Of a stretch of DNA of 64,000 nt, positions 51,403 to 60,447 are shown one piece after another. The position numbers and the translations under genes are program-made. How positions within the stretch are numbered: the stretch's first letter is position 1; each line of letters begins with the position of its first letter. Under the pieces are notes generated by a model. The model made no database searches, was not told the origin of the DNA, and worked only from the letters and a program-made list of their open reading frames with translations. The DNA comes from Streptomyces sp. NBC_00341 (GTDB lineage: Bacteria; Actinomycetota; Actinomycetes; Streptomycetales; Streptomycetaceae): NCBI RefSeq assembly GCF_041435055.1, contig NZ_CP108002.1, positions 3,720,001 to 3,784,000 on the forward strand, in the 5' to 3' direction.

Positions 51403-52712
51403 CGGGTTCCTCCGGAGAAGGTGAGGGTGTCCAGGGTATGCAGGTTCAAGTCCTCTGCGGTGAGGACGCGTTCGGTGTCGATGAGAATGTTGTAGTGGTT
51501 CGGCGCGTGGCACTCGTCAAATCCGGCCACCCGTCCGATCGGCCCGTGCGGGCCCGTCACCACGTCGCCCCGGTCGATCACCGTGCCCGCCCCGAACTCC
51601 GCGAAGCCCAGGAACCCCACGTGGTCGACCCGGTCCCCGGTGGTGGTGGGCAGGTCGGTGGTGGTGACCAGTTCGTGCACGTCACCGGCGCGCACGCAGC
51701 GCGACTGCCAGGGCGACAGCCGCATGCCCCGGTCGGCGCGCCGGTGGAAGAGTAGCTTCACCAGATGGGCGGAGACGGGCTCCTTGGCGGTCATCCGCAG
51801 CCGCTCCTCCCGGGTGCGGCCGATGGCGTACGCCTCCTCGACCAGGTCGACGATGTGCGGGCCCCGGTCCGGTCCGCTGCGGCCGTCGCGCACCGTGCGG
51901 TGGAAGTCCGCCATGATCCCGGCGTACTCGTGGTCGAGGGAGGACTTGAACGCCTCGAATCCGTCCAGCATGTCGGCGTACAGCTGCCGGCCATCCTTGA
52001 GGTGCACGGTGATGTCCTTGCGCTCACCGGTCTCCAGGGCCCAGTCCAGGTCCACCAGGACGGGGATGCCGTCGGTGGTGGCGAGGTGGAGTTCGGCGCA
52101 GAACTCGACGCCGGAGCGGACGTCTCCGATCGTGGCGTCCGTCAGGGTGAGCGGTCCGAGCACCGTCTCCAGAGCGTCCAGCGCGTTGGGGCCGTTGTCG
52201 ATGACGCAGCCGCCGCCGCAGCGGTCGATGTCCTGGTACCAGCCCTCGGTGCCGCTGTGCTCCTCGATCTTCTCCTGGTAGCGGCTGGTGACGTGCGAGA
52301 TCTGCGAGCGGTCGGCCAACTGGCCTGCCAGTTCCTGGACATGGGTGTTGTAGCGGCGGTGGAAGGCGGTGAACAGGGTGGTGGCGTGCTCTTCGGCCAG
52401 CCGTACCAGGTGGTGGGCGTCCTCGGCGCGGACGGTCAGCGGCTTCTCGCAGCAGACGTGCACACCGGCCCGCAGCGCGTCGGCCACGACCGGCGCGTGC
52501 GCGTGGTTGGGCAGGGTGACGACCACGCCGTCCACCAGGCCAGAGGCGAGGAGTTCGCGGTGGTCGGCGAAGACGGCGGTCTCCGGGGCGAATCCGTCCA
52601 GTTTCCGGCGGTCCAGATCGCAGACGGCGGTCAGCCGGAGCTCCGGATCGTCCTCGATGGCCTGAAGGAAGAAGGGGGCGATGACGCCCAGGCCGATCAC
52701 TCCGATACGCAT
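51399..52712 (-). CDS. Gfo/Idh/MocA-family dehydrogenase with unrecognised C-terminal domain
   Basis: 437 residues from ATG 52712. Residues 1-310 are a standard Gfo/Idh protein: GVIGLGVIAPFFLQAIED, CCEKPLTVRAEDAHHL (EKP) and the dimerisation sheet with GGGCVIDNGPNALDAL. Residues about 312-437 are extra: LLFHRRADRGMRLSPWQSRC, TTTGDRVDHVGFLGFAEFG, FDECHAPNHYNILIDTE. I do not recognise this part. Usual family length is 330-390, so this is a fusion or extension. It is expected to oxidise or reduce a sugar or amino-sugar intermediate. The next gene starts within its stop codon. Confidence 0.85.
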   Translation of the reverse strand: MRIGVIGLGVIAPFFLQAIEDDPELRLTAVCDLDRRKLDGFAPETAVFADHRELLASGLVDGVVVTLPNHAHAPVVADALRAGVHVCCEKPLTVRAEDAHHLVRLAEEHATTLFTAFHRRYNTHVQELAGQLADRSQISHVTSRYQEKIEEHSGTEGWYQDIDRCGGGCVIDNGPNALDALETVLGPLTLTDATIGDVRSGVEFCAELHLATTDGIPVLVDLDWALETGERKDITVHLKDGRQLYADMLDGFEAFKSSLDHEYAGIMADFHRTVRDGRSGPDRGPHIVDLVEEAYAIGRTREERLRMTAKEPVSAHLVKLLFHRRADRGMRLSPWQSRCVRAGDVHELVTTTDLPTTTGDRVDHVGFLGFAEFGAGTVIDRGDVVTGPHGPIGRVAGFDECHAPNHYNILIDTERVLTAEDLNLHTLDTLTFSGGTR

Positions 52713-52770
52713 GACGGTTCGGGTCCTTTCCGATTGCTCGGTCGTGTGAGGGGTGGTTCCGGAGTCCGGC

Positions 52771-53886
52771 TCAGGCGGCGGGCGCGAGGGCCCGGACGGC
52801 CAGCGCGTCGGGCGCCCGGACGGACAGCTGCGCCGCGAGCGCGACCAGTCCGTCGGCCACCGGTCCCGGCAGCTCGACGCCCTCGCGCCGCGACTGCTCG
52901 TACCGCGCGGCCTCGGGGGCTCCCGGGTAGGTGACGCCGCGCGTCGCGTACTCGGCGGCCGGGGAGTTCACGACCGTGTCGAGGAGGCGGCGGTTCTCGG
53001 CGGCGATGGCGTGTGCCGAGCCGAACGCGGAGGGGTCGATCACGATCGCGGTGTGGCCCACGTTGTCGTCGCCGGCCGGCTCGCCCTTCAGCACGCCGGG
53101 CCGGGGGCCGTAGGCGGCGCCGGACAGCGGGCCGCAGAGCAGGTCCACCAGCAGGGCGAGGCCGAAGCCCTTGGCGCCACCGGTCGAGGCGGGGCCGCCG
53201 AGCCAGGCGACGTCCGCCTCCTCCGCCATGAAGTCGGCCGGGTCGGAGGTCGGGGTGCCGTCGTGCCGGACCAGCCACTCCTGCGGGACCTGCCGGCCCT
53301 CCCGGTGGGCGGCCTTGATCTTTCCGGTGGCGACCACCGTGGTGCTCATGTCGAGGACGAACGGCGCGCCCTCGGTCACCGGCACGGCCGCGCTCAGCGG
53401 GTTGGTGCCGAGCATCCGCACGGTGCCGCCCAGCGGCGGGGCGACGCCCTGGGCGCCGCAGTTCGTCATCGCCAGGCCGATCAGCCCGGCGGCCGCCGCC
53501 TTCTGCGTGTAGTAGCCGGCGCTGCCGAAGTGGGTGCTGTTGCGCACGGCCACCATGCCGATGCCGGTCTGCCGCGCCTTGGCCATGGCGATGTCCATGG
53601 CCAGGTCCATGGTGACGAGGCCGAGCCCGCGGTCCCCGTCGAGCAGGGCGGCCCCTGCGGTCTCCTGGACCACGCGCGGTGCGGCGCCCGCGTCTATCCG
53701 GCCGTCGAGCAGCCGGGGGGCGTAGATGTTCACGAGCCCGTTGGTGCCGTGGGTGGTGAAGCCGTTCGCGTCGGCGTACGTGATGACGTCGGCGGCGGTG
53801 CGTGCCGACTCGGTGTCCAGGCCGCACTCCGTGAGGACGTCGTTGACGAAGGTGGTGAGCTCGGCGAGGGGGACACGGACGGTCAT
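52771..53886 (-). CDS. Ldh2-family malate/L-lactate/ureidoglycolate-type dehydrogenase
   Basis: 371 residues. Family fingerprints are ANGFTTHGTNGLVNIYAPRL, GMVAVRNSTHFGSAGYYTQKA with the catalytic His, MTNCGAQGVAPPLGGTVRMLGTNPL and GGAKGFGLALLVDLLCGPLSG. This non-Rossmann NAD(P)H family reduces 2-keto acids and cyclic imines (for example piperideine carboxylates) and oxidises hydroxy acids. Here it could form a non-proteinogenic amino acid or a 2-hydroxy acid. ATG 53886 has AAAAGGA upstream; the 66-bp gap to the previous gene holds a 13-bp tandem repeat. Confidence 0.88.
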   Translation of the reverse strand: MTVRVPLAELTTFVNDVLTECGLDTESARTAADVITYADANGFTTHGTNGLVNIYAPRLLDGRIDAGAAPRVVQETAGAALLDGDRGLGLVTMDLAMDIAMAKARQTGIGMVAVRNSTHFGSAGYYTQKAAAAGLIGLAMTNCGAQGVAPPLGGTVRMLGTNPLSAAVPVTEGAPFVLDMSTTVVATGKIKAAHREGRQVPQEWLVRHDGTPTSDPADFMAEEADVAWLGGPASTGGAKGFGLALLVDLLCGPLSGAAYGPRPGVLKGEPAGDDNVGHTAIVIDPSAFGSAHAIAAENRRLLDTVVNSPAAEYATRGVTYPGAPEAARYEQSRREGVELPGPVADGLVALAAQLSVRAPDALAVRALAPAA

Positions 53887-53921
53887 GGCGAATCCTTTTC
53901 TGGGTGAGGTTCTCTGGGGAA

Positions 53922-53947
53922 AGCTGAGGGGGAGAGCTGAGGGGGAG
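53922..53947. repeat. Two perfect 13-bp tandem repeats in an operon gap
   Basis: AGCTGAGGGGGAG is repeated at 53922-53934 and 53935-53947, between the M20 and Ldh2 genes. It probably arose by slippage; no function is inferred. Confidence 0.7.
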
Positions 53948-53952
53948 GTCGG

Positions 53953-55260
53953 TCAGGCGGCGTGGGCGGCGAAAGCGTGCACCAGCTCCTTGATCCGCCG
54001 GGCGTAGGTGTCCAGGTCGTCCAGGTGCACGAACTCGTCGTCCGTATGCGCCCCGTTGGCGTCGAGCTGACCCGGTCCGCAGGCCACCACATAGCGGCCG
54101 GGGCCCGGCGCCCAGATCGCGTCACAGGTGAACGCGGAACCGTCGGCCAGTCCGTCGTGCCGGTGGAACCCGGCCTCGTTCAGTACGAGTTCGGCCTCGG
54201 CGTCCCGGTTGTTCAGGGTGGGCAGGCCCTGCTTCAGCCAGTCCAGGCGGACGATGCGGCGCCAGTCCTTCACCGTGCGGCGGCTGAACGGGTCATGGGC
54301 GTGCAGATGCGCGAACTCGGTCCTGGCCTCCTCGATCAGCACCTCCAGGGAGGCGGCGAGCAGTTCGGCCTGCTCGGTCGCCGGATAGGCGATGTTGAGC
54401 AGCAACTGCCCACCGCCGTAGACCCGGTTGTGCGCGGTTCCGGTGTGCAGGCCCGAGACGCAGAGCTTGGCTCCCATGCCGTGGGCGAGCGGGCCGAGCC
54501 GGCGGGCGAGGAAGTCCGCGAGGAATCCCAGCAGCACGGTGGCGTTGTGGCCGTCCGCGGGGTGGTCGTCGGTGGAGTCCTGGCCGAGCACCGTGATCCG
54601 GGGGGTCATCGCGGCCGTGCAGCCGTCCATGAAGGTGTTGCCGGTGGGCTCCGCGAACACCATCAGCCGCCCGGTGAACCCGGCGTCGACCAGGGCGCGG
54701 GTGCCGTACGTGCCCATCGCGCCGCCCTCCTCGCCGGGCACCGAGGCGATCTGCACCTCGATCCGGCCGTCCAGCCCGGGGTCCTCCGCGAAGGCGGCGG
54801 CGACCCCGGCCGCGGCGGCGACCCCCGGGCCCTTGTCGTCGACGGCGCCCCGGCCGTACAGGATCCGCCCGTCCAGCCGGGGCGGGACGTGCGGGCCCAC
54901 CGTGTCCACGTGGAAGTTGATGACCAGGCGGCGCTCCTGCGGCTGCGGGGCCCCGTGGGCGACGACCACGGAGGGCTGCCCGGCCAGGAACGCGGGCAGG
55001 TCGCGGGCGGCCGCCTCCCGCACCGGGGCGGGCACCTCGGGGCGCTCCAGGAGTTCGGGCGCGGGCGCCCGGTGCAGTGCGGTGCGGAATCCGCGTTCGG
55101 CGGCACCGGCCAGGAAGACCCGCTGCGCGCGGGCCGCCCCGTCCATGGGGCCGCCCTCCAGCGGCGAGACCGAGTCGACGGCCATCAGCTCGGTCAGCCA
55201 CTCCAGGTCGCCGGCGCCGAGGCCGCCGTGGGTGCGGGTGGTGCGGGCCGTCTCAGCCAT
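53953..55260 (-). CDS. M20-family metallopeptidase/deacylase (ArgE/DapE/CPG2 type)
   Basis: 435 residues. Metal ligands and catalysts are complete: INFHVDTVG, YGRGAVDDKGPG, PGEEGGAMG (catalytic and metal Glu), AEPTGN, and the C-terminal His in NGAHTDDEFV. The family removes N-acyl groups or cleaves C-terminal residues from small molecules. In a ligase-containing cluster it may remove a protecting acyl or aminoacyl group. ATG 55260 overlaps the isomerase stop by 8 bases. Confidence 0.9.
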   Translation of the reverse strand: MAETARTTRTHGGLGAGDLEWLTELMAVDSVSPLEGGPMDGAARAQRVFLAGAAERGFRTALHRAPAPELLERPEVPAPVREAAARDLPAFLAGQPSVVVAHGAPQPQERRLVINFHVDTVGPHVPPRLDGRILYGRGAVDDKGPGVAAAAGVAAAFAEDPGLDGRIEVQIASVPGEEGGAMGTYGTRALVDAGFTGRLMVFAEPTGNTFMDGCTAAMTPRITVLGQDSTDDHPADGHNATVLLGFLADFLARRLGPLAHGMGAKLCVSGLHTGTAHNRVYGGGQLLLNIAYPATEQAELLAASLEVLIEEARTEFAHLHAHDPFSRRTVKDWRRIVRLDWLKQGLPTLNNRDAEAELVLNEAGFHRHDGLADGSAFTCDAIWAPGPGRYVVACGPGQLDANGAHTDDEFVHLDDLDTYARRIKELVHAFAAHAA

Positions 55261-56182
55261 GGTGGCTGCCCTCCCAGTACATGGGGCTGTCCGTGGATTC
55301 GATGAACGCGCGGCTGTCCGTGGTGTCGATGCCGAGCAGCGCGGTGCAGCGCCGGGTGTACTCCCGGTAGCCGTCGGCCAGTGCGGCCGGGTCGCCGGCC
55401 AGGCCGAGGTGCGGGATGCGGGCCAGGTGGGGTTCCAGGCTGTAGAAACCCCGGTAGCCGTGGTGCTCCAGCAGGGCCACGCACTCCGCGACGTGGGCGG
55501 TGCCCTCGCCGGGCATCGTGAACTCGGCCTCCGGGCCGGTGCGGACGCCGTCCTTGATGTGCACGTGCTCCACCCACGGCAGCACGCCCCGCAGGAAGTC
55601 GAGCGAGTCGTAGCCGTAGGCCAGGCCGTTGCCGGTGTCGAACAGCAGCCGCAGCCGGGGGCTCGCGACCTCCTCCAGCATCCGCATGGTGTGCGCGGCG
55701 CTCTGACCGGCCCAGCCCTGGCAGTTCTCGTGCAGCAGGGTCACGCCGAGTCGCTCGGCCTCGCGGGCCAGCGTCTTCATCCGGCGCAGCGCCTCGGTGC
55801 GCCATTCGCGCTCGGGGCGGCCGTCGCCGGGGTACGACATGACGCGCAGCCGGTCGCAGCCGAGCAGCGCGGCGGCCTTGGCGGAGCGTTCGAGGGCCGC
55901 CAGTTCGTCGTCCATGGGGGTGGCGACGGTGGTGGACCAGGAGCCCACCGGGGTGTCGACGACGGGCACCCGCAGACCGGCGACGATGGTGCGCCGGGCC
56001 AGGTCGGCGGCGTCACCCGCCTCCAGCTCGTGCAGGCCGAGGCCGTCGACGGTACGCAACTCGATCGCGTCCATGCCCAGTTCGTGGTGGATGGCCAGCT
56101 GGCCCGCCAGGTCGGGGGCGGCCTCGTCCCCGATCCCGCACAGCCGGTCCGCCGTGATGACCACGTTCTTCGCTACCGACAT
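55253..56182 (-). CDS. TIM-barrel sugar-phosphate isomerase/epimerase-like protein (AP endonuclease 2 fold)
   Basis: 309 residues from ATG 56182 (GGGGAGG 8 bases upstream; GTG at 56191 would have no spacing). Metal-site segments are LHENCQGWAGQ, LFDTGNGLAYG, HVHIKDGVR and FYSLEPHL, giving the Glu-Asp-His-Glu set of the xylose-isomerase-like family. It is likely an epimerase or isomerase of a sugar or hydroxy-keto intermediate. It sits between an aminotransferase and the M20 gene. Confidence 0.85.
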   Translation of the reverse strand: MSVAKNVVITADRLCGIGDEAAPDLAGQLAIHHELGMDAIELRTVDGLGLHELEAGDAADLARRTIVAGLRVPVVDTPVGSWSTTVATPMDDELAALERSAKAAALLGCDRLRVMSYPGDGRPEREWRTEALRRMKTLAREAERLGVTLLHENCQGWAGQSAAHTMRMLEEVASPRLRLLFDTGNGLAYGYDSLDFLRGVLPWVEHVHIKDGVRTGPEAEFTMPGEGTAHVAECVALLEHHGYRGFYSLEPHLARIPHLGLAGDPAALADGYREYTRRCTALLGIDTTDSRAFIESTDSPMYWEGSHHG

Positions 56183-56187
56183 CCCGT

Positions 56188-57312
56188 TCACCTCCCCGCG
56201 GTGCAGAAGCGGTTGACGGCGGCCACGACCCGCTCGGCCGCGCCCGGCGCCATGTCCGGGTGCAGGGGCAGCGCGAGGGACTCGCGGGAGAGCCGCTCGG
56301 CCACCGGGAAGTCACCGGTTCCGTGGCCGAGGTGGGCGAACGCGGGCTGGAGGTGCAGCGGGCGCGGGTAGTAGACGGCGGTCTCGATGCCCTCCTTCGC
56401 CAGCTGCGCGCGCAGCTCGTCGCGCTGCTGGGCGCGTACGACGTAGGTGTAGACGGAGCGCTCCTCGAAGCCGGCGGGCGGCGGCAGCAGTGCCGGGCCC
56501 AGCGGGCGCAGCCCCTCCTCGTAGATCGCGGCGATCTCGCGGCGGCGTTCCAGCAGCCGGTCCAGGTGCGGGAGTTTGCGGAGCAGGAATCCGGCGGTGA
56601 GCTCGTCCATCCGGCAGTTGAAGCCGAGCAGCTCGTGGTAGAAGCGCTTGCCGGCGGGCTGGCCGTGGTTGCGCAGCATGCGTGCGGTGCGGGCGAGCTC
56701 GGGGTCGTCGGTGACGATCATCCCGGCGTCCCCGATGCCGCCCGCGGGCTTGGCCGGGAAGAAGGAGTAGACCCCGGCGTGCCCGTGCCGCCCTGCGGGC
56801 TTTCCGTCGACCGTGGCGCCCAGCGCGATCGCGCTGTCCTCGACCAGGTGCAGCCCGCGCCGGGCGGCGAGTTCGGCGAAGGCGCCCATCTTCGGGGAGC
56901 CGGAGAACAGGTAGGCCGGGAGCAGCGCCCTGGTGCGTTCCGTGACGGCCGCCTCGGCGGCGGCCGGGTCGAGCAGGCCGGTCTCGTACTCGACGTCCGC
57001 GAAGACCGGGCGGGCGCCGCGCAGGGCGACGGTGGAGGCGGTCGAGACGAAGGAGAACGCGGGGGTGACCACCTCGTCGCCGTCACCGAGGCCGAGCGCG
57101 GCCAGGATCACGCTCAGCGCTCCGGTGCCGCTGGCCACGGCGATGGCGTGGGCCGCTCCGGTGCGCGCGGCGATCTCCGACTCCAGGCGCTCGACCCGGG
57201 ACTTCAGGATGAACTCGTCGCTCAGCGCGACCTCTCGGAAGACCTCCACGATGTCGTCGGCCCAGTCGGCCGAGCGGGCGGGCCAGTCGAAGTACGGGAT
57301 GGCAGTGGTCAC
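56188..57312 (-). CDS. DegT/DnrJ/EryC1-family PLP aminotransferase (second of pair)
   Basis: 374 residues from GTG 57312, overlapping the previous gene's stop (GTGA). Cofactor Lys is in YSFFPAKPAGGIGDAG, preceded by LVEDSAIALGAT (Asp for the pyridine nitrogen), with a substrate-side YPRPLHLQPAF. This family mostly transaminates keto-sugar nucleotides; some act on cyclitols or make AHBA. It is about 40 % similar by eye to its neighbour. The sequence around the Lys (AKPAGG instead of TKTLGS) sets it apart, so the two likely have different substrates. Confidence 0.88.
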   Translation of the reverse strand: MTTAIPYFDWPARSADWADDIVEVFREVALSDEFILKSRVERLESEIAARTGAAHAIAVASGTGALSVILAALGLGDGDEVVTPAFSFVSTASTVALRGARPVFADVEYETGLLDPAAAEAAVTERTRALLPAYLFSGSPKMGAFAELAARRGLHLVEDSAIALGATVDGKPAGRHGHAGVYSFFPAKPAGGIGDAGMIVTDDPELARTARMLRNHGQPAGKRFYHELLGFNCRMDELTAGFLLRKLPHLDRLLERRREIAAIYEEGLRPLGPALLPPPAGFEERSVYTYVVRAQQRDELRAQLAKEGIETAVYYPRPLHLQPAFAHLGHGTGDFPVAERLSRESLALPLHPDMAPGAAERVVAAVNRFCTAGR

Positions 57313-58469
57313 GATGCGGCTCCGTAGAAGGCGAGGATCAGGGCGGCGACGCGGTCGGCCTGCTCGTCGGTGAGGTCGGGGTAGAGCGGCAGCCCCAGGG
57401 CCCGGGTCGCGGCGGCAGAGGCGACCGGGACCGGGTGGCGGGAGCCCGGCAGCGGGGCCAGCAGCGGCTGGTCGGTGAGCGGGCGCGGGTAGTACGCCTC
57501 GGTGCCGACGCCGTTCGCTTCGAGGTGGGCGGCCAGCTCGTCCCGGCGGTCGCACTCGATGAGGTAGACGTAGTAGACCTGGTTGCTCGGGGTCTTCGCG
57601 GGCGCCATCCAGGGGGTGTCGACCGTGCCGGCCAGCGGCGCCAGCAGCCGGTCGTAGCGGGCGGCCAGCTCGGCGCGCCGCTCCGTCTCCTCGCTGAGGC
57701 GCTCCATGCGGTGCAGCAGGAACGCCGCGTGCAGTTCGTCGCACCGGCTGTTGTAGCCGAGCTCCTGGTAGACGTACGCGCCGTCGGTGGCGTACGCGCC
57801 GTCCGTGCCCTGGCCGTGCAGGCGCAGCCGCCGGGCGGCGGCGGCGATCTCGTCGTCGTTCGTGAGCAGCATCCCCGCGTCGCCGAGCGAGCCCAGCGTC
57901 TTGGTGGGGAAGAAGGAAAGTACGCCACCGCTGCCCCACAGGCCCGCGTGCACCCCGCCGGCCCACATGTCGATGCCCTCGGCGCTGTCCTCCAGCAGGA
58001 TCAGTCCGTGCCGGTCCGCCAGGTCCTTGAGCACCTCCATGTCGGCCATCTGCGAGAACAGGTGCACCGGCATGATCGCCCTGGTCCGCCCGGTGATCGC
58101 TTCCTCGGCCCGCCTCGGGTCCATGGCGTAGCTGCCGGGCAGCACGTCCACCAGTACCGGCTGGGCGCCCACGTGCAGGACGGCGGAGGCGGTCGCGAAG
58201 AAGGTGTACGCGGGGACGATCACCTCGTCGCCGGGGCCGATGCCCGCCGCCCGGAGCAGGATCACCAGGGCGTCGGTCCCGTTGGCGACGGCCACCGCGT
58301 GCCGGGCGCCGGTGCGGGCGGCGATCGCCGCCTCCAGTTCGGCGGTGACCGGGCCGGAGGTGAACCGGCCGGAGGCGGCGACCTCGCGGATGCGGGCCTC
58401 CAGGCGGGGCCAGTCGCGGCGCACGGAGGCGGCGCCGCTGAAGAAGGGGATGGCGGTGGCGTCGCTCAT
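57309..58469 (-). CDS. DegT/DnrJ/EryC1-family PLP aminotransferase (first of pair)
   Basis: 386 residues from ATG 58469, overlapping the trpA stop (ATGA). Cofactor Lys in LSFFPTKTLGSLGDAG, LLEDSAEGIDM with the Asp, substrate-side YNSRCDELHAAFL and AYYPRPLTDQPLL. The canonical FFPTKxLG form is that of UDP-sugar 3- or 4-aminotransferases such as WbpE. With the UDP-sugar 6-dehydrogenase and Gfo/Idh genes in the operon it fits amination at C3 of a UDP-keto-uronate. Substrate not proven. Confidence 0.9.
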   Translation of the reverse strand: MSDATAIPFFSGAASVRRDWPRLEARIREVAASGRFTSGPVTAELEAAIAARTGARHAVAVANGTDALVILLRAAGIGPGDEVIVPAYTFFATASAVLHVGAQPVLVDVLPGSYAMDPRRAEEAITGRTRAIMPVHLFSQMADMEVLKDLADRHGLILLEDSAEGIDMWAGGVHAGLWGSGGVLSFFPTKTLGSLGDAGMLLTNDDEIAAAARRLRLHGQGTDGAYATDGAYVYQELGYNSRCDELHAAFLLHRMERLSEETERRAELAARYDRLLAPLAGTVDTPWMAPAKTPSNQVYYVYLIECDRRDELAAHLEANGVGTEAYYPRPLTDQPLLAPLPGSRHPVPVASAAATRALGLPLYPDLTDEQADRVAALILAFYGAAS

Positions 58470-59263
58470 CGGGTGGCCGCCTTCAGGGAGGAGATCAGCC
58501 CCGTGACGGCCTGGCGGCGGCCGGCCGCGTCCCTGGCCGCGCCGATCGCCTGGAGCAGCGCGCTGCCCACGATCACGCCGTCCGTCTTGCCGTGCAGGGC
58601 CGCGACGTGGTCCGGGCGGGAGATGCCGAACCCGACGGCCATCGGGGTGTCGCCGGCCGCCCGCACCCGCTCCAGGTAGGCGTCGATGCCGGGGTCGAGC
58701 TCGGAGCGGACCCCGGTGACGCCGTTCGCCGCGAGGACGTAGAGGAAGCCCCGGGAGGCGGCGGCGGAGGCGGCCATCCGCTCCGGCGAGCTGCCGGGGG
58801 CGGTGAAGAAGGTCTGGCCGAGCTCGCTGGCCTCGGCCTGCGCCAGCCATTCGGCGCCCTCGTCGACCGGCAGGTCCGGGACGACGAATCCGTCGGCGCC
58901 GGCCGACCTGGCGTCGTCGTACAGCTGGGTGAGGCCGTAGCGCAGGAACGGGTTGCAGTAGCCCATCAGCACGATCGGCGCCTCGACCCCGGCGGCCCGC
59001 GCCTCCGCGACCACGTCGAGGGTGGCGGCGGTGGTGGTGCCGGTGTCCAGGGCGGCCTGGCCGGTGGCCTGGATGACCGGGCCGTCGCCGAGCGGGTCGG
59101 AGAACGGGACCCCGAGCTCGATCACGTCGGCGCCCGCGTCCACCGCGGCGGAGATCAGGCCGACGGTCTCGCCGAGCAGCGGGTAGCCGGAGGTGAGGTA
59201 GGCGACGAGGGTGGTCTCGTCCTTGGTCCGGTTGTCGGTGAAGGTCTGTTCGAGGCGTTTCAT
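58466..59263 (-). CDS. trpA: Tryptophan synthase alpha subunit
   Basis: 265 residues. Catalytic Glu and Asp are in VIELGVPFSDPLGDGP (Gly replaces the usual Ala of DPLADGP), then VLMGYCNP and VPDLPVDEG. Converts indole-3-glycerol phosphate to indole plus glyceraldehyde 3-phosphate. ATG 59263 overlaps the trpB stop by 4 bases. Active-site residues are present, so it should be functional. Confidence 0.96.
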   Translation of the reverse strand: MKRLEQTFTDNRTKDETTLVAYLTSGYPLLGETVGLISAAVDAGADVIELGVPFSDPLGDGPVIQATGQAALDTGTTTAATLDVVAEARAAGVEAPIVLMGYCNPFLRYGLTQLYDDARSAGADGFVVPDLPVDEGAEWLAQAEASELGQTFFTAPGSSPERMAASAAASRGFLYVLAANGVTGVRSELDPGIDAYLERVRAAGDTPMAVGFGISRPDHVAALHGKTDGVIVGSALLQAIGAARDAAGRRQAVTGLISSLKAATR

Positions 59264-60447
59264 CGGGCGGTCTCCTCACGCTGCTTCAGGGCGGCCATGG
59301 CGGAGGTGAGGTCCTTGTCACCGCGGCCGGAGAGGTTGACGAGGATGGTGCTGCCGGGTGCGGACTCGCGGGCCACCTTCAGGGCGCCGGCCACCGCGTG
59401 CGCGGACTCCAGGGCCGGGAGGATGCCCTCCTGCGAGCTGAGCGCGGCGAACGCGTCCAGCGCCTCGTTGTCGGAGGCCGCGATGTACTCGACCTTGCCG
59501 GTGTCCTTGTAGTGCGAGTGCTCGGGGCCGACGCCCGCGTAGTCGAGGCCCGGCGCGATGGAGTGGGTGAGCTGGATCTGCCCGTCGTCGTCCTGGAGCA
59601 GGTAGGTGCGGGTGCCCTGGAGGACGCCCGGGTCGCCGTAGAGCAGCGGGGCCGCGTGCCCGCCCTGGCCGCCCTTGCCCTCGCCCGCCGCCTGTACGCC
59701 GACGAGGCGGACCGGGTCGTCGAGGAAGGCGCTGAACATCCCGGCGGCGTTGGAGCCGCCGCCGACGCAGGCGACGACCGCGTCGGGCAGCCGGTCGTTC
59801 TCCTCCAGGAACTGGGCGCGGGCCTCGCGGCCGATGACCGACTGGAAGTTGCGCACGATGGTGGGGAAGGGGTGCGGGCCGACGACGGAGCCGAGCAGGT
59901 AGTGCGTGGTGTCGGGGCGGGAGATCCACTCGCGGATCGCCGCGTTGATGGCGTCCTTCAGGGTCGCCGTGCCGAGGTCGACCAGCACGACGCGGGCGCC
60001 GAGCAGCTCCATCCGCTGCACGTTGGGGGCCTGCCGCTCGGCGTCGACCCGGCCCATGTAGATGGTGGCCTCAAGGCCGAGGTAGGCACAGGCGGCGGCC
60101 ACGGCCACGCCGTGCTGGCCCGCGCCGGTCTCCGCGATGATCTGCTTCTTGCCGAGCCGGCGGGCGAGCAGGGCCTGCCCGACCGAGTTGTTGATCTTGT
60201 GCGCGCCGGTGTGGGTCAGGTCCTCCCGCTTGAGCCACAGCTTGACGCCGTTCTCGGTGGAGCCGAGCCGGTGCAGCTCGGTGATCGGGGTGGGACGCCC
60301 GACGAACATCTTGAGCAGCCTGTCGAGCTCCGCGTTGAACTCCGGGTCGACCAGGGCCTTGTGGTACTCCTCCTCCAGTTCCTGCAGCGGGCCCACCAGG
60401 GTCTCCGCGACGAACTGTCCGCCGTACTCGCCGAATCGGCCGTTCAC
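59260..60447 (-). CDS. trpB: Tryptophan synthase beta subunit
   Basis: 395-residue PLP enzyme joining indole to serine. Cofactor Lys in LTHTGAHKINNSVGQAL, phosphate loop VACVGGGSNAAGMF, GAGQHGVAVA, and Glu in ETGAGQHG. It is TrpB1-type by length and sequence. ATG 60447 overlaps the trpC stop. Because it sits among aminotransferase and polyketide genes, it could take an analogue substrate, but no residue change suggests this. Confidence 0.96.
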   Translation of the reverse strand: MNGRFGEYGGQFVAETLVGPLQELEEEYHKALVDPEFNAELDRLLKMFVGRPTPITELHRLGSTENGVKLWLKREDLTHTGAHKINNSVGQALLARRLGKKQIIAETGAGQHGVAVAAACAYLGLEATIYMGRVDAERQAPNVQRMELLGARVVLVDLGTATLKDAINAAIREWISRPDTTHYLLGSVVGPHPFPTIVRNFQSVIGREARAQFLEENDRLPDAVVACVGGGSNAAGMFSAFLDDPVRLVGVQAAGEGKGGQGGHAAPLLYGDPGVLQGTRTYLLQDDDGQIQLTHSIAPGLDYAGVGPEHSHYKDTGKVEYIAASDNEALDAFAALSSQEGILPALESAHAVAGALKVARESAPGSTILVNLSGRGDKDLTSAMAALKQREETAR

